Below are positions 37,475 through 49,841 of a stretch of DNA of 64,000 nucleotides, piece after piece; within the stretch, counting starts at the first letter, position 1, and the number at the start of each line of letters is the position of its first letter. The DNA comes from Dugong dugon (lineage: Eukaryota; Chordata; Mammalia; Sirenia; Dugongidae). The notes beneath the pieces were generated by a model. The model was not told the origin of the DNA, did no database searches, and saw only the letters and a program-made list of their open reading frames with translations. The translations under genes and the position numbers were made by a program. The DNA lies in the NCBI GenBank assembly GCA_030035585.1, contig CM057462.1, forward strand, positions 118,477,234 through 118,541,233, in the 5' to 3' direction.

Positions 37475-40400
37475 AAAAGTAGCTACAATAATATACTGTG
37501 TTGACATAGTCTAACAATAAAATGACAGAAATCTTTCCTTTTTCCAAGAGCCTAGGGCTCCAAAGACAGAAGAGAACCTACTACGAAAACTTGAAATACA
37601 TTAAAAATGAAATCTATTATTGGCACCTTCTTTTTACCTCGATTTATTCACTTTCTGGGAGCACTGGAGAATGACTAAATAAGTTAGAAATATAAAAGAT
37701 AGTTTTAAAAGCACTTATACTAAGGAAAAAGGGTTACAATGAGGCTGAAACATAAGTTTACCTTAAAATTTAAGAGAAGCAGTTTTTGAGCTATTTTAAA
37801 ATTCGTATTCAACTGTAGAATCAGATATTCAGCTATATGCAAATATACAAAAAGAAATACTATTACTATCTTACTTGAAAGAAAACATTTTAATAAACCA
37901 TTTTGAACGTAGATCTTTTTTAATGTGTCCTGAAAGCACAGTCTTTTTTAAAAATCCATCTCCTATTTCTCTCTTCCAGCCAGGGTCTAAGTGTGAATGT
38001 TTTTGTCCTCAATCAGAATTTCACCTAACAGCAAATAACACTACTTTCCTTTTTTTTAATAGATAGAAGACAGTATATACGAGTTTCTCATACTGTCTCA
38101 GCCTCAGATTAGTTTGATACCTTCTTCTGAAATCTATAACCTCAGTTACAAACACTACAATATAAAGTGCTTTGAGGATTTTCTAGTAAATACAGCTAAC
38201 CTAGAGTTTCATTTCTAGAAAACACAATTAACTAATAAAAATCTCAGAATTCTCATTTTTGCTCCAAAAATATTCATTTAACCTCAACAGATACCTGCTC
38301 TCTTAAGAAAGCTGTGTACATGCCCACGGAGGAGTGACATGCCCACGGAGTGATAAGAAGGGGCCTGTGTGTTTGGTGTGTGTTGGCAGTGGTCTGGGAC
38401 CTTCCCTCAAGGCCTCCTAGTATTTGGTTTGGCAAGTAATGATAGCAAGTTTGAGGGAATTTTTAACTTGAATATGTAAACTGGGTTTACCAAATAGAAT
38501 TATTAAAAAAAAAAAAAAAAGTAAAACAAAACAGTTATATCCAAGAAAAATGTGAGACGAACCATTCAAAACGTGTGAGACACACTGTACTTAAAATGTA
38601 CTTGAAGGCTCATTTCTGTAAGGGCTGCCTAATCATCCCTAAGCTCCACTATTCAGGAATCTTATTTCCAGGCACAGTGTCCTGGAGCATTTGCAATTTT
38701 TCAATTGGAACTCTCAGTGCTTTACTTTAAAAATAGTCTAAAGTCAGAAACTGAAATACTGATCTATTTTTCAACCCCCAAGTTGCTCCTTAGTCAATAG
38801 AACATAGAACATTTCTGAACAAAGGATTCTCAAGGCTGGCTGTGGTTCAGGCAAGTCAAACTTATAAGGGGAAAATATGTTATTCACAAAAGAAAAAATT
38901 ATGTCTATCCTCGGTTGGAGAAAGATCTATTTCCCCCCAAAAGCTGAATTATGTACTAAATCAGTTCAAATTTTATTTTGGATCATTAATCTATAATTTC
39001 ATGTAGTTGTTAAAATAAATGGATGCTTCAGTCTATTGTATGTCAAGTTGTTTACTAGAAAAATAATTCAAAGTGTAGAACATAAAAAATATATTTTCCC
39101 TTGTGTGACTACTCACAAATGGATACATGTTGTACCCTTGGCAAAATGTACATGTTACATTTTAACAATGTAATTACTGACAATAAAACACTTTAGTTAA
39201 TACAAAACAATTTCTATTTCTTAAATCATAACTGTATTCCTCCTTCTGCTACTTTTTAATAGGATAAGAAATTTTTCTATAATTAGTTTTTAACAGTAAA
39301 TTTCTACAATATTTTTAAGCACACTGGAAGGAAAAAAAGTTTATGAAATTTTTCTTTAAGAACTGCATATTGCATTTTATAAACTACAGCTAATCAGAAA
39401 AATACAGAGCAACATTACAATTCACAAGTATTAAGCATTCAATGACCTCCATTTCTAGAATCAACTTCTCAGAGGATGCCATGGGATCATAATGTCCCGT
39501 TATACATGAAACTTCTGCCTAGAGGACTGCAGGTGACAAAGCCGGCAAGACCACATTCTAGAAGGTACTGCTAAGCTTCATTTGTCCTTACCATAGCTGA
39601 CTGCCATCAAACTGCCATCCAAAACTGCTTTAGGGAAGCAGTTCCTCTGCAATCTTTTCAACAGATTCCCTGTTTTAACATCCACCTGTGTTACTGCAGA
39701 ACAGTCTCACCCGGATTGAGCCATGGAGCAAATAATAACACTAACTGCAACTCCAGACAGAAAAAAATAGGAGTTAATTTTCCAGACTCTTGTGGGAATA
39801 CAGAGCATGTCTGCTGAAACTGAATCCAAGAGTTCAATGATATTGTAGACTCAAGTATTTCTTTATATTCCACGTTAATGGCTTTTCCGTTCTTGGTGTT
39901 TTATAACACACTACTGAGCCATGATTTAGAAACTGAGGGAAATTCTCTCTCCCTCCCTCTCTGTCTTTCTCTCTCTTTTTCAGGTTGAGTTATACAAAAA
40001 AATATTATTGTAAAGTGAAACTCTAACAGAAAGCCACAGGAGTTGTTCCATATAGTGCTCTTACTGAATCCCACCACTGCAATTTATGTCAGTTTATGCC
40101 AAAGGGGGAAAGTAATAAAATCGCAACTCCTCTATCCATCACAATACTTTCCTTAATTCTGGGAAGCATCATTTCTCTTGGCATTAAATGCAAACTTCTT
40201 TCCTTTGGGTTTTGTTTTGCCTTGTTTTTGCCAGGGAATGACTGATTCTATAGTCTACCCTAGGAGCAACTGAATTTACATCCTCACCCTCTGTCATCCT
40301 CAATCCTGTTTTATCCCTCTTCTGGCAGGAACGACATGCTTTTTTGCTGATATCACTGTTAAGCTATATGAGGCCTTCCCCTTTTTATTCAGGGGTTACC

Positions 40401-40510
40401 ATATTCTCTATCACTTCTAAACAGCTTCCACTTCATATTCTTCTGAGAGCAGAGATGCTACGAATTTTCTTCAGTTTAATTCAATAGATAGGCCAAATGG
40501 ATTTGATTCC
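37475..40510. other. No gene recognised; short duplication near 38322
   Basis: Largely unique. acatgcccacggag occurs twice at about 38320-38350. There is an A run at 38505-38520 and a CT-rich tract at 39950-39980. Confidence 0.4.
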
Positions 40511-40525
40511 ATTTGGTCTACAATC

Positions 40526-40692
40526 GGAGCCCTGGTGGCATGGTGGTTAAGAGCTCAGCTGCTAACCAAAAGGTCGGCAGTTTGAATCCACCAGCCATGC
40601 CTTGAAAATCCTATGGGGCAGTTCTAGTCTGTCTTATAGGGTTGCTATGAGTCAGAACTGACTCATCAGCAACGGGTTTAGTTTTGGTGTTC
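40526..40692 (+). mobile_element. AfroSINE with perfect target duplication
   Basis: Head ggagccctggtggcatggtg, B-box-like cagtttgaatccaccagc, tail tatgagtcagaactgactca. The 12-bp duplication tggtctacaatc lies at 40514-40525 and 40693-40704. One of the best-preserved copies here. Confidence 0.97.
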
Positions 40693-40704
40693 TGGTCTAC
40701 AATC

Positions 40705-41295
40705 TAGCATAACAAGAATTACCTGAAAGAAAAGAAGTTAAAAATTTGTATTTGAGATTATAAAGGGAAATAGCCAAACACAGTGGACAAAGATCTTGTT
40801 ATTCCCTGCTGTTAAAAAAAAAAATGCTGTAAAAATATTGTACTTGGTTCTATAAAGGGGTATGTATCATTGAGTTGTTAGTACAGACACGGAGATGCTT
40901 CCTTTAAGCAAACACAGGTGTCAGGAAGTATAAGCATATACATAGAGTCACACCTCATTTTTCTGGAAGCTTGGTTTAGTCTTAAAAAGTAATGTTCTGG
41001 ATTAGTAGCAGTAGGGCCAGTACTAAGGTATGGTCCATTACATGCTCCATTATTTGGCTGGGGAAATGCTTGGTCCTTGGCTGAATCTAAAGTGCCCTAA
41101 ACGAAGTCCTGTTTTATAGCAATGAATAGTAAACTGGAGATGGCATGTTGGAGAGAAGTCTTGAGAGCGGTGGGTCCTATATGAGAATGAGAACCTCATT
41201 GAGGGAGTGAAGGCAAGAACCCAAGAATCACAAATCTTCTGTTTATCTGCAAGAAGACCAAGGAGCAGAATTCTGCCATGTCCTCTTACCCCTAG
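40705..41295. other. No feature recognised
   Basis: No gene or named repeat seen. Confidence 0.4.
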
Positions 41296-41297
41296 CC

Positions 41298-41721
41298 CTT
41301 GTTTTGGATTGAGTTGTGTCCCCCAAATATTTATGTTCAAATCCTAACCCTGGTATCCGTGAAGGTGACTTTGTTTAGAAATTGGGTATTTGAAAATGTT
41401 ATCAGTTAAGTCAACATGAGATCATACTGAAGTAAGGTGGGTCCTGATCCAATCTGAGTGGTGCTCTTATAAAACAGGAGAAGAGACACAGAGAGACAAG
41501 CAGAGGGAAGATGGTCATGTGACCGTGGAGACAGAGATTGGAGTAACGCTGCAGCTGCAAACCATGGAATGCCTGGGACTGCCAGAAGCCAGGAGAAACA
41601 AGAAAGGATCTTCCCCTAGAGTTTTTGGAAGAACATGGCCCTGCTGACACCCTGAATTCAAACTACCAGCATCCAGAACTGTGAGACACTAAGTTTCTAA
41701 AAAAACCACCCAATCCATGGT
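41298..41721 (+). mobile_element. Old LTR, first part (interrupted)
   Basis: ttggattgagttgtgtcccc, gatccaatctgagtggtgct, gacaccctgaattcaaacta, agaactgtgagacactaag and ccacccaatccatggta follow the layout of an ERVL/MaLR-class LTR. It breaks off at the TA target of the transposon. Confidence 0.7.
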
Positions 41722-42545
41722 ACAGTTGTCTGTCGTTGTCCATGGGGGATTGGTTCCAGGTACCCCTGCAGATACCAAAATCCACGGATGCTCAATTCCC
41801 TTATATAAAATGGCATAGTATTTGCATATAACCTACGTACATCCTTACTAGCCTTAAACTACCTCCTCTCGCTCTCCTCAACCCCCTCACAATAGTGCTC
41901 ATGGAGGCTAAGTGCTTTTTCACGAATGATTTTGCCATCAACGAGGATGTGCTTGTGACACGTCCTCTAGCCACACACTTAAAGCTTTCTCAGTCTTAGC
42001 AAGCACTTTTACACGAAACAGACCATTTTTGCCGTTGTAGGGGCAGCACTAACATTTCCATGAATTTCAGCTTCTTTCGGCTTTTTTGTGCAAATGCTTG
42101 ATTCATTCTTCTCCACCTTATGGCCCACTTCGGCAAGCGACATGTCACTTTTCAACAGATTTTTTATTTTCTCGTTGAGAGATAGCACTTTACGCTCCCT
42201 CTTAGCCTTTGAGGGATTGCTCTGATCACTTGATTGCTTTTTAGGAGCCATTTTCCCACAGAAACAAAGGGCGCACACAACATAACCAGCGAAGGAGTGA
42301 GAAGCCTGGCGAACAATGCGCAAACTAAGAGTGCCGGAGAGGGACTGAGGATCTGTGAGACGGCGGGAGGCTACATCAGGGGATGCCTACACAGCACTTC
42401 ATTCACCCGGATTCAGCGTAGCGCTCGGCAGGATAAGGGCAAATTCAAGTTTTGCTTTTGGGAACTTTTTTTTCCGAATATTTTCAATCTGTGGTTGGTT
42501 GAATCTACGAATGCGGAACCCCGTAGATACAGAGGGCCAACTGCA
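41722..42545 (-). mobile_element. Tigger/MER2-type DNA transposon, internally deleted
   Basis: The two ends are inverted repeats typical of MER2/Tigger: one side ggggattggttccaggtacc and ccaaaatccacggatgctca, the other gaatctacgaatgcggaacc and gagggccaactg. A minus-strand frame at 42009-42323 holds MAPKKQSSDQSNPSKAKRER and VLSLNEKIKNLLKSDMSLAE, resembling the N-terminal DNA-binding region of Tigger transposases. The DDE domain is missing, so the copy cannot move itself. Confidence 0.85.
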
Positions 42546-42582
42546 CTTAGTTACGGCAGCCCTAGGAAACTAATGCAGGCCC
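42546..42582 (+). mobile_element. Old LTR, remainder after the transposon
   Basis: cttagttacggcagccctag followed by gaaactaatgcag resumes the LTR end expected after ccatggta at 41721. Confidence 0.7.
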
Positions 42583-42714
42583 CAGATGAGATGAATATTC
42601 TCACTCTCACCCTAATACATCACTGTTGAAATTAGAAGTGAAAAAAATACTTACGTTGCCAACTGTGACTATTTAAGAGCATACTGGTATTAGCCTCAAA
42701 CAATTTTAGAGGAT

Positions 42715-42960
42715 CTGAGAACTAACTTTTATCCAGGACCCACTATGTGCCAAAGCTACTATACTTCCTCATTTGGTCCCCATAACAAGGTGGAGTGGTA
42801 TGCTGTACTATGCATTATTCGGTTTATTTTGTAGAGACGAAAGTTGGGATCCAAAGCGGGTAAGTAGCTTGTTCGAGGTGACACCATATAGAACATGGAG
42901 GATTCAGGATCATAACTCAGGCGTGTCTAACTCCAAAGCCTGTGTTTTGTCTCAAATGCC
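42715..42960 (-). mobile_element. MIR SINE, antisense
   Basis: acccactatgtgccaaagc, catttggtccccataacaag and gtctaactccaaagcctgtg in antisense MIR order. Confidence 0.75.
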
Positions 42961-42969
42961 TCTTTTAGA

Positions 42970-44485
42970 ATATTTCCTATAGTCCTTATAAGAGAATTAT
43001 GAAGCAAAATTTTATCCTGGGAAACTAAGAAATAAAGAAGAGAAGCTTTCCCTGTCATTAAACCTGAATCCAATAACTTTAAAAATATCTCGTTTTTAGG
43101 TTAAGATACATTACACTCAGGCTCTTTCTCTTTTAAATCCGTAGTCCAAATCATCCCATTCTTCTCATCAAAAGGAAATATTAACTTCTATGATATATTA
43201 TGGGATTCTCAATAATGTGACATCATGACCAAGTCCAAAAAGAACGTAAGTGAAATAACCCTTACATATTTTTTAAACTTGAAAATTTCAGGTGGATACA
43301 TATAGAACATAACATACTTTAAAAATTAATAAATAACACGCTGAAGAAGATTTCATTTCATTCTCTTATGGTAGTCTTTTATTTTTACATTTAAAAAAAC
43401 CTGTTACATCAAAGTTTTAAAATATTGTTACATTACAGAGAACGTCTTTATGATTAAAAGAGAAACAAGGAAAATTAGAGTATATTTAATAAAAATTAAA
43501 GAAGAGCACCTTTATTTAAAACATAAAAGAACACACATTAAATTTCTTTAAAAGTGTTCAGATCTTTCAGGTCGAGTTTCTGTTTTTGGTGTCTTTGTCC
43601 ACTTTTTAAACATTCCCATTTCCGCTGCGCACACATTTGTGAAGATTTATGAACAGGAAGTTGTTTTTTTTTGTGTGTATTTTCCCCAAGTAGTTAAATA
43701 ATCTTTTAATCAGGTACAAAGTCCTCCAGCTGCACATCAACTTTTCAACTGCCCCAATATTAAAGTTATGGGCAAAGTTTTAATTACTTAAGTAGGGAAG
43801 ATGAGACATTTTAAAGTTTAATACATTTTGCCCTTTTTACATACCATGTAGAATGAAGCCTCAGTATGCTTGAACAATCTCTTGGCAATGGAGAGTGGAG
43901 CCGGCCAACAATGGATGATTCATTGATTTAGCTTGAGTGTGCAGGAATGTCTGCCAAAAGGTCTGAATAAACTCACATTTCTAGACACTATGGTAAAACG
44001 TACCCTGACCTCTTTTAAATCTCTATCAGAGCGGAAAGTTAAACTTGCAGCTTTCCAGCAATTCAGTGGCATCTGGAAATACACTTGAATTATTATATTT
44101 TGCTTTTTTAACAATCGATAGACTTTCTTAGATTTTCATTTTCACCTAATTAGACAACAGTTGCTACTAACAGGAGACCTCCAAGGGGACGCCACTGTGT
44201 TTTTGAGCACTAAAAATAATGGCTGCCTATTCAATTTAAATCTGAAAGGAGGCTTTTTGAAATCTGAAACTGAAAGAACTGATTGTGAGTTTTTTTTGCA
44301 ATGTTGACTCATGGATTATGCACAATTACCCTAAACAATAATTTGTGTATTTAAAACTGGTACCCATTATCCAACAGATACCCGGTGTCTGTCAGTATAT
44401 GCATATATGTAGAGACTATACTAGAACATCCCATCTTATATCTACATAAGATTGCATAGAGTTCAGTTCTTTTGCTTACATTTGT
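42970..44485. other. Stretch almost free of recognisable repeats
   Basis: About 1.5 kb with no named repeat. The part 43550-44330 has several motif-like blocks but no coding frame. Candidate conserved non-coding sequence only. Confidence 0.35.
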
Positions 44486-44489
44486 CATT

Positions 44490-44660
44490 TGTCTCCTCCA
44501 ACATCCTTTTGAGGGGTTAGTATTATTTCTCCTGCTTTACAGCTGGAAGGCGACGCACACAGAATTTAAATTGTTTGCTTGAGCTCATAGCTATTCAAAG
44601 GCAACCCCAGGCTTATAATACTAGTTTTCTAGTTTAAGACTCAGTACTAGATCCATCACA
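44490..44660 (-). mobile_element. MIR-like SINE, antisense
   Basis: ttagtattatttctcctgct, ttacagctggaaggc and ttgcttgagctcatagct. Confidence 0.6.
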
Positions 44661-44664
44661 CTAC

Positions 44665-45615
44665 TTCACCACTCACAACTTCAGCAGCAAGAATAAAATA
44701 TAATTCATGAAATCAAATCCTTCTTTCCCAGTGTTGGACAAAGACATACTTATCAACTTCTTTTGCCTTTGACAAATGTAAGCCCAGAACAAGAAACTTT
44801 CTGCCTTGAAAGAGCTCTGCTTTTGGCTACTTCCTTTCATCTTCCTTGTTTTCTTCCCCCTCGTCTTCCTATCCTTCTTGTTCTTGCATTTTTGTGGTAA
44901 AATATTTAAACAATAAAGATTAACTGAATGATCATTCCTCCACTCATGGTCTCTCCTCCAAATGTAACCACCGCTATCAATATGGGAGATTCCCTTTCAT
45001 ACTGTTTTCTGGGCATTTACATAGTTACATAAATATATAAAATACATAATTTTGATTTGTGTTTTTTCCTCTCTTAATATACTGTCACATATTGTTTTAC
45101 AACTTATTTTCAAAAAACATTTGAGTTCTTTCCATATCAGTACATATAAATCTGCCTCATTTTAAGACTGCTAAAGACTATTTTATAGTGTATGACATAC
45201 TTTATGAAATGGGACAAATTACACACATACACTAAGAAAGTAGCTGTTCTTCCAGCATAAATTAGAAGGTCAAAGAGAGAAACATGGTGTAGAGAAGTAC
45301 AAATGAGTGAAGGCATTTAGTTGTAATTTTTTATTTACTTCACTGATGACAATTCCACATATCTGACAGCAGTGGAAGCAATCAATGCATTGGCTAGTTA
45401 CATCAGACAATTCTCACCAACCAGCAAAAACTGAGTAAGTGGAAAGCATGGGGATCTTGCAAGAAAGGGACCATGCTGATTTCGAGAATCACAAAAGGAG
45501 TAGAAAGCTTTATGGGGCAAACTTGAATAAGATTTGAATGGCCCCTGCCCTCATGGGATTGACAGTCTAATCCTAAATGTCCTCCAGTTTCATCCTTTCT
45601 CTCCATTCCCACAAT
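44665..45615. other. No feature recognised
   Basis: No gene-like segment seen; AT-rich. Confidence 0.4.
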
Positions 45616-45619
45616 CACT

Positions 45620-45785
45620 GTTGAGTCGGCCCTGACTCATGGCAACTCCACGCACAAGGGGATGAAATGCTCCCCAGTCCTGCACCATCCCCATGACTGG
45701 CTGTAGACCAGACCATTATGATTCACAGGGTTTTCACTGGCTGAGTTTTGGAAGCAGATCGCCAGGTGTTCCTTTCCAGTCTATA
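45620..45785 (-). mobile_element. AfroSINE/RTE-tail copy, antisense, diverged
   Basis: tgttgagtcggccctgactc, tgaaatgctccccagtcctg, and attcacagggttttcactgg. The second segment is nearer to the RTE tail, so this may be a SINE subtype or a partial RTE end. Confidence 0.75.
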
Positions 45786-45979
45786 TTAGTCTGGAAGCTC
45801 TGCTGAAATCTGTTCAGCTTTATAGCAACATGCAAGCTAACAACACTGTTAGTCCAGGCTTTCAGCATTTCTGGCATGAACTATTGCAGAAGCCCCTAAC
45901 CTGAGTCCAGTATTTTGACCTTTCAATCTATAGTAGAGACAGCATCAAACGGCAAACTGATCATGACACCGCCCTAAAG

Positions 45980-46350
45980 AAACACTTTCAGTGTTCTCCC
46001 TTAAAATACAATACAGCACAAAACGTATTCACCTCAGCCTGGCATTCATAATCTAACCTTCCAATATTTCTCCTGTTACTCTAAGTTTTAGTCACACCAA
46101 ACTTCCTACTGTTCTTTGTAGATGTCTGCTATGCCTCTTTGCTTTTTTGTATCCGGCTAAAATATCCTTCTCCTTTCCCCATTGGGAACACCAACTCATC
46201 ATTCTAGACCCAGCTCAAATATTGCTTCTTTTGTGAAGGGCTACCTAACTCCAGGTAGTTACTTCTTAAGTACTGTCAAAGCACTCTGCATTCACCTCTT
46301 TAATGGCATTTGGTACTGTTTTAGCATTATTTGTAAAGCATCTTTGAAGT
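45980..46350 (+). mobile_element. LINE2 3' region
   Basis: ctagacccagctcaaatatt, gtgaagggctacctaactcc and agcactctgcattcacctct follow the L2 3' UTR order. Diverged. Confidence 0.7.
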
Positions 46351-46359
46351 TTCAATTTT

Positions 46360-46935
46360 GTTGATAGGAAATACTACGTATTAGTCAAAACCAATATTGA
46401 GGATCCTATGCCAAAGTTTTTTCAAACTTAAGTTACGAGTCATGACCCATTGCTCTGCTAGTCTTCAGCCTTGCTTGAGTTGTTGAGCTGAAAGTTAACT
46501 GGGAAGATCTAATGCCTATTGTAATCACAGCAATTCTCCTTATATATATATACCAACAGAGATTATGAAAAGATCTACCTATGAAAAGGTAGATCTAAAG
46601 AAATTTCCTCCAAATTTAATAATGTTTATTTTCCTTTGAGAAAAATGAAAATGAGATGAATATTGAATATTTTTAGGTTTAGATATTGAGAATGTTTGAG
46701 TTTAAAATGTATGCTTTAAATGTTTTTAAAGATAATTTCGTAGTAGTCAGCATAATGTGGTGCAAAGAATATTTTGATTCCCAATTTTACTTAATTTTAT
46801 CTCATAAATAATTTCTCTTATAGAACACCCAAGTAAATAAGCCAATGAGAAATCTATCTTTGCTTCTGGTGTAACAACTTTGGGGAATATGGGCCAGCAA
46901 GGAGCAGGCACTGTTTCTGATGAACGGGAAGAGGG
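46360..46935. other. No feature recognised
   Basis: An imperfect palindrome around 46574-46596 (agatctaccta / taggtagatct) is the only local structure seen. Confidence 0.4.
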
Positions 46936-46944
46936 TGGAGGGAA

Positions 46945-47147
46945 TGCAAACCCCTTGCCTTCGAGTCAACTCTGACTCATAGAGACCCTAGAGGACAGAG
47001 CAGAACTGCCCCATAGGGTTTCTAAGGCTATAAACCTTTACAGAAGCAGACTGTCACATCCTTCTCCTGTGTAGTGGCTGGTGGATTTGAACCACTGACC
47101 TTTTGGTTAGCAGCCGAATGCTTAACCACTGCGCCACCAGGACTCCT
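46945..47147 (-). mobile_element. AfroSINE, antisense (first of an adjacent pair)
   Basis: cttgccttcgagtcaactct, gaactgccccatagggtttc, ttttggttagcagccgaatg and tgcgccaccaggactcc. Confidence 0.96.
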
Positions 47148-47157
47148 GGAGGAAGGA

Positions 47158-47323
47158 AACCAAAAACCAAATCTGTTGCTGTCGAGTTGATTCTGACTCA
47201 TAGTGACCTTAAAGGACAGAGAAGAACTGCCCCATAGGGTTTCCAAGGCGTGGCTGGTAGATTTGAACTGCCGACCTTTTGGTTAGCAGCTGAGCTCTTA
47301 ACCACTGTGCCATCAGGGCTCCA
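47158..47323 (-). mobile_element. AfroSINE, antisense (second of an adjacent pair)
   Basis: gttgctgtcgagttgattct, gaactgccccatagggtttc, ttttggttagcagctgagct and tgtgccatcagggctcc. It lacks the middle portion carried by its neighbour. Confidence 0.96.
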
Positions 47324-47444
47324 GAGGAGGAAAGGCAATACTATAAAAGAACAGAATCACTATCAAAGGTGGCAGGGCGGAGGGGGGAAGGCACTGCTGT
47401 AGACAGCATTGTTCATCATGGTGTTGAGATGATATCTTGAGAAC

Positions 47445-47964
47445 CGTGATCGTTAAGGTTGTGTATCAAGTTGGCAGGGTCATGATTCTCAGTAGTTCAG
47501 CAGTTATGATGTAGTCTCCATGATGAGATCTGATATAATGTGATCACCTCCATGATGGGATCAGCTGTGAATAGCCAATCAGTTGAAAGGGAGTTTCCTT
47601 GGGGGTGTGACCTGCATCCAGTATAGGTGGACTTCCCGGCAAGACTTGTGGGCTTTTGCTGACTCTGGATCCTGCTGCTGGCTCCTGTTCGTCTGACCTC
47701 CAGTTCTTGGGACTTGCGCTAGCAGCTTACCTGCCGTCTTGCTTGCCAATCTTGGGGTTCGTCAGTCTTCACAGCCTGTGAGCCAGAACCCTGCTGTCTG
47801 ACCTGCCGATCTTGGTTTGCCAGCCCCTGCAGCTACGTGAATCAGGAGAAGCCTCCAGCTAACCCATGGACTTGGGACTTTCCAGCCTTTACAACTGTGC
47901 GAGCCATTTCCCTGTATATATGTATTTATATGTTTTACTTCTCTGGAGAACTCAGCCTAAGATG
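47445..47964 (+). mobile_element. Solo ERV-L-type LTR, same family as the provirus LTRs
   Basis: Starts cgtgatcgttaaggttgtgt and ends ggagaactcagcctaagatg, corresponding to the two termini of the provirus LTRs read on the minus strand. Internal matches include agccaatcagttgaaaggga and gtgacctgcatccagtata. Flanking agaac and agacc are a 5-bp duplication with one mismatch. Both terminal dinucleotides are mutated, so it is old. Confidence 0.88.
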
Positions 47965-47969
47965 AGACC

Positions 47970-48465
47970 CAACTCTACTCAAGTATACTCTTCATAGGTC
48001 CACTGGTGAGTGCCTTGGCAGGGACCCAGAACAGCTGAGTCTTGGTCTAGGTGACAAGTTATCATAGTGTCACAAAAGACACCATAGGGCATATGAAAAT
48101 ATTCAACCACCATCATCCATGAAAGAGATCAATAACAGCTTAACAGAAAGGCAGGAGTCTAAGAAGCAGCATTAAAATGTTATGAAATGCCCAAATTAAA
48201 TTTTCATACATCTTTTTAGGATAAGAGTTATTACTCAAAGAAAAGTAGGCCTGACCTTTGTTGCTTGGTTTTAAAAGTAGTTACCTTCACAACATAGTTA
48301 GAGAACAAAGAGGTGTAAATTAAACATCTGGAACAACTGTAGTAAGCAGCTTACAGCAAATTTTAAAGAACAACCTACAAGTGTTAAGGTCAAGTAGGAC
48401 AAAGAAAAGCATTCATCTAACTGGAAAAACAATTAGAAAGATAACCAACCTGACTTAAGTAGGAT
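47970..48465. other. No feature recognised
   Basis: No gene or named repeat. Confidence 0.4.
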
Positions 48466-48469
48466 GCTC

Positions 48470-48655
48470 ATTTGCCTGAAAAAGTAAATGTTGGCCCTGA
48501 TGCAGGGATTGATGCTGTGTTTATTAGCATGCTGTGCTGTCCTTGTCTGTCTCCTGCACAAAACCGTGGGAGTTCATTTGGAGCAGGGACTGTGTCTTTC
48601 ATTTCCGGATCCCCAGCTCTTAGCAAAATGCCTGCTCAGTGTACATCTGTCTAGA
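48470..48655 (+). mobile_element. LINE2 3' end
   Basis: gagcagggactgtgtctttc, atttccggatccccagctct and agcaaaatgcctgctcagtg match the L2 3' terminal region. Confidence 0.65.
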
Positions 48656-48689
48656 TCCAGATGCCAGGACAGCAGACAATTAATTCTAT

Positions 48690-49838
48690 TGGGTCCTAAA
48701 TATAAGGACTGTGAAAGAGACATCTGCAGTTCCTAGTAGCTATGATGATGACTGCTGAGCCATTTGAGGGTGAACTTTGAGTTTCACTATCATTCTGAGG
48801 CTCCCCATGGAGGCTGCTGCTGTGAATTGTTAAAAATATTCTGATCACGCTGGCTTCTTGTCTGAAAGGGAGAAATCTTAAGAAACTAGAGAAAGATCGG
48901 CTGGCTTCAGTACAATGGAGGTCAATCATAGCTGGAAAGGAATTTAGGAAGAGATGAAATCAGAATCTCCACCCGACCCAGGTCTGGAGAAATTTTCTGC
49001 ACTGATATCATTAGGGATTCGTTCTAAATTATCCCATCAACTGGAATGTATTTGTAGAATTTAGGAAAGAGACATTGGACTGATTTTTTAATCCCTACAT
49101 GTACCAAAATTCCAGGCATAGTGCCAGCGGTACGAAATAGAATATATTAAAAAAAATTAATTGAAAACATTTTCAAGATTTTGTTCTAAGGCTTGAGATA
49201 GTCTCTCACTATAAGCTGTCTTTATAATTCAACTCTGTCTGACAACAAGAATTTACTGAGTGTGGAGTCTACATCCCCCTGGTAGATGCTCTAATGCTAT
49301 TTGTTAAATGATACAAAGGAAACAGAGTGTCTGCTATTGGAACACACTGAATTTCACCTTTTAGGATCATCTTCCAATTGTTTCCCCTGCCTCTTCTAGC
49401 CAGTCCCTCATAACAAACCACAATGTCCTCTCCACTCAGGGCAAGACTATCTTCCTATGACTACAGTCTCCTGGTCACCACTGCCTCTATGCCTTTGCTT
49501 GGCCATTTCCCCACCTATAAAACCTTCCCCTCTTCTTCACTGCCAATCAGTGTGGTGCAGCTCAGAAGTTCCTCTTCGATTCTCCCCCAACCCCACCTCT
49601 CCCTCTCCTCACCATGAAGGCATCATGTCTAGGGCACCTGCTAACGATCCCTCTGCCATCAGCTGGAGGGACTGAGGTGGACAGAGAGGACTTTCTTTCT
49701 CTCCATGCTTAGACACACACACACACACACACACAAAGTTGGTTCGCTAGGGAGTAATAAAGCCTTCTGAAGAAGTGTGCAAATAGTATGTATAAAATAT
49801 TTTGAGGAATGGTTGTTTTATTAATGTATCCTAGGGAT
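48690..49838. other. No gene recognised; (AC)n at 49711-49734
   Basis: A clean AC microsatellite of about 12 units lies at 49711-49734. A pyrimidine-rich block at 49380-49620 produces two overlapping frames without homology. Confidence 0.45.
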
Positions 49839-49841
49839 ATA

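Noticed and set aside
42009-42323. 104-codon open frame that looks like a nuclear DNA-binding protein
   Set aside because: It lies between the inverted ends of a Tigger/MER2-type transposon and holds only the start of a transposase.
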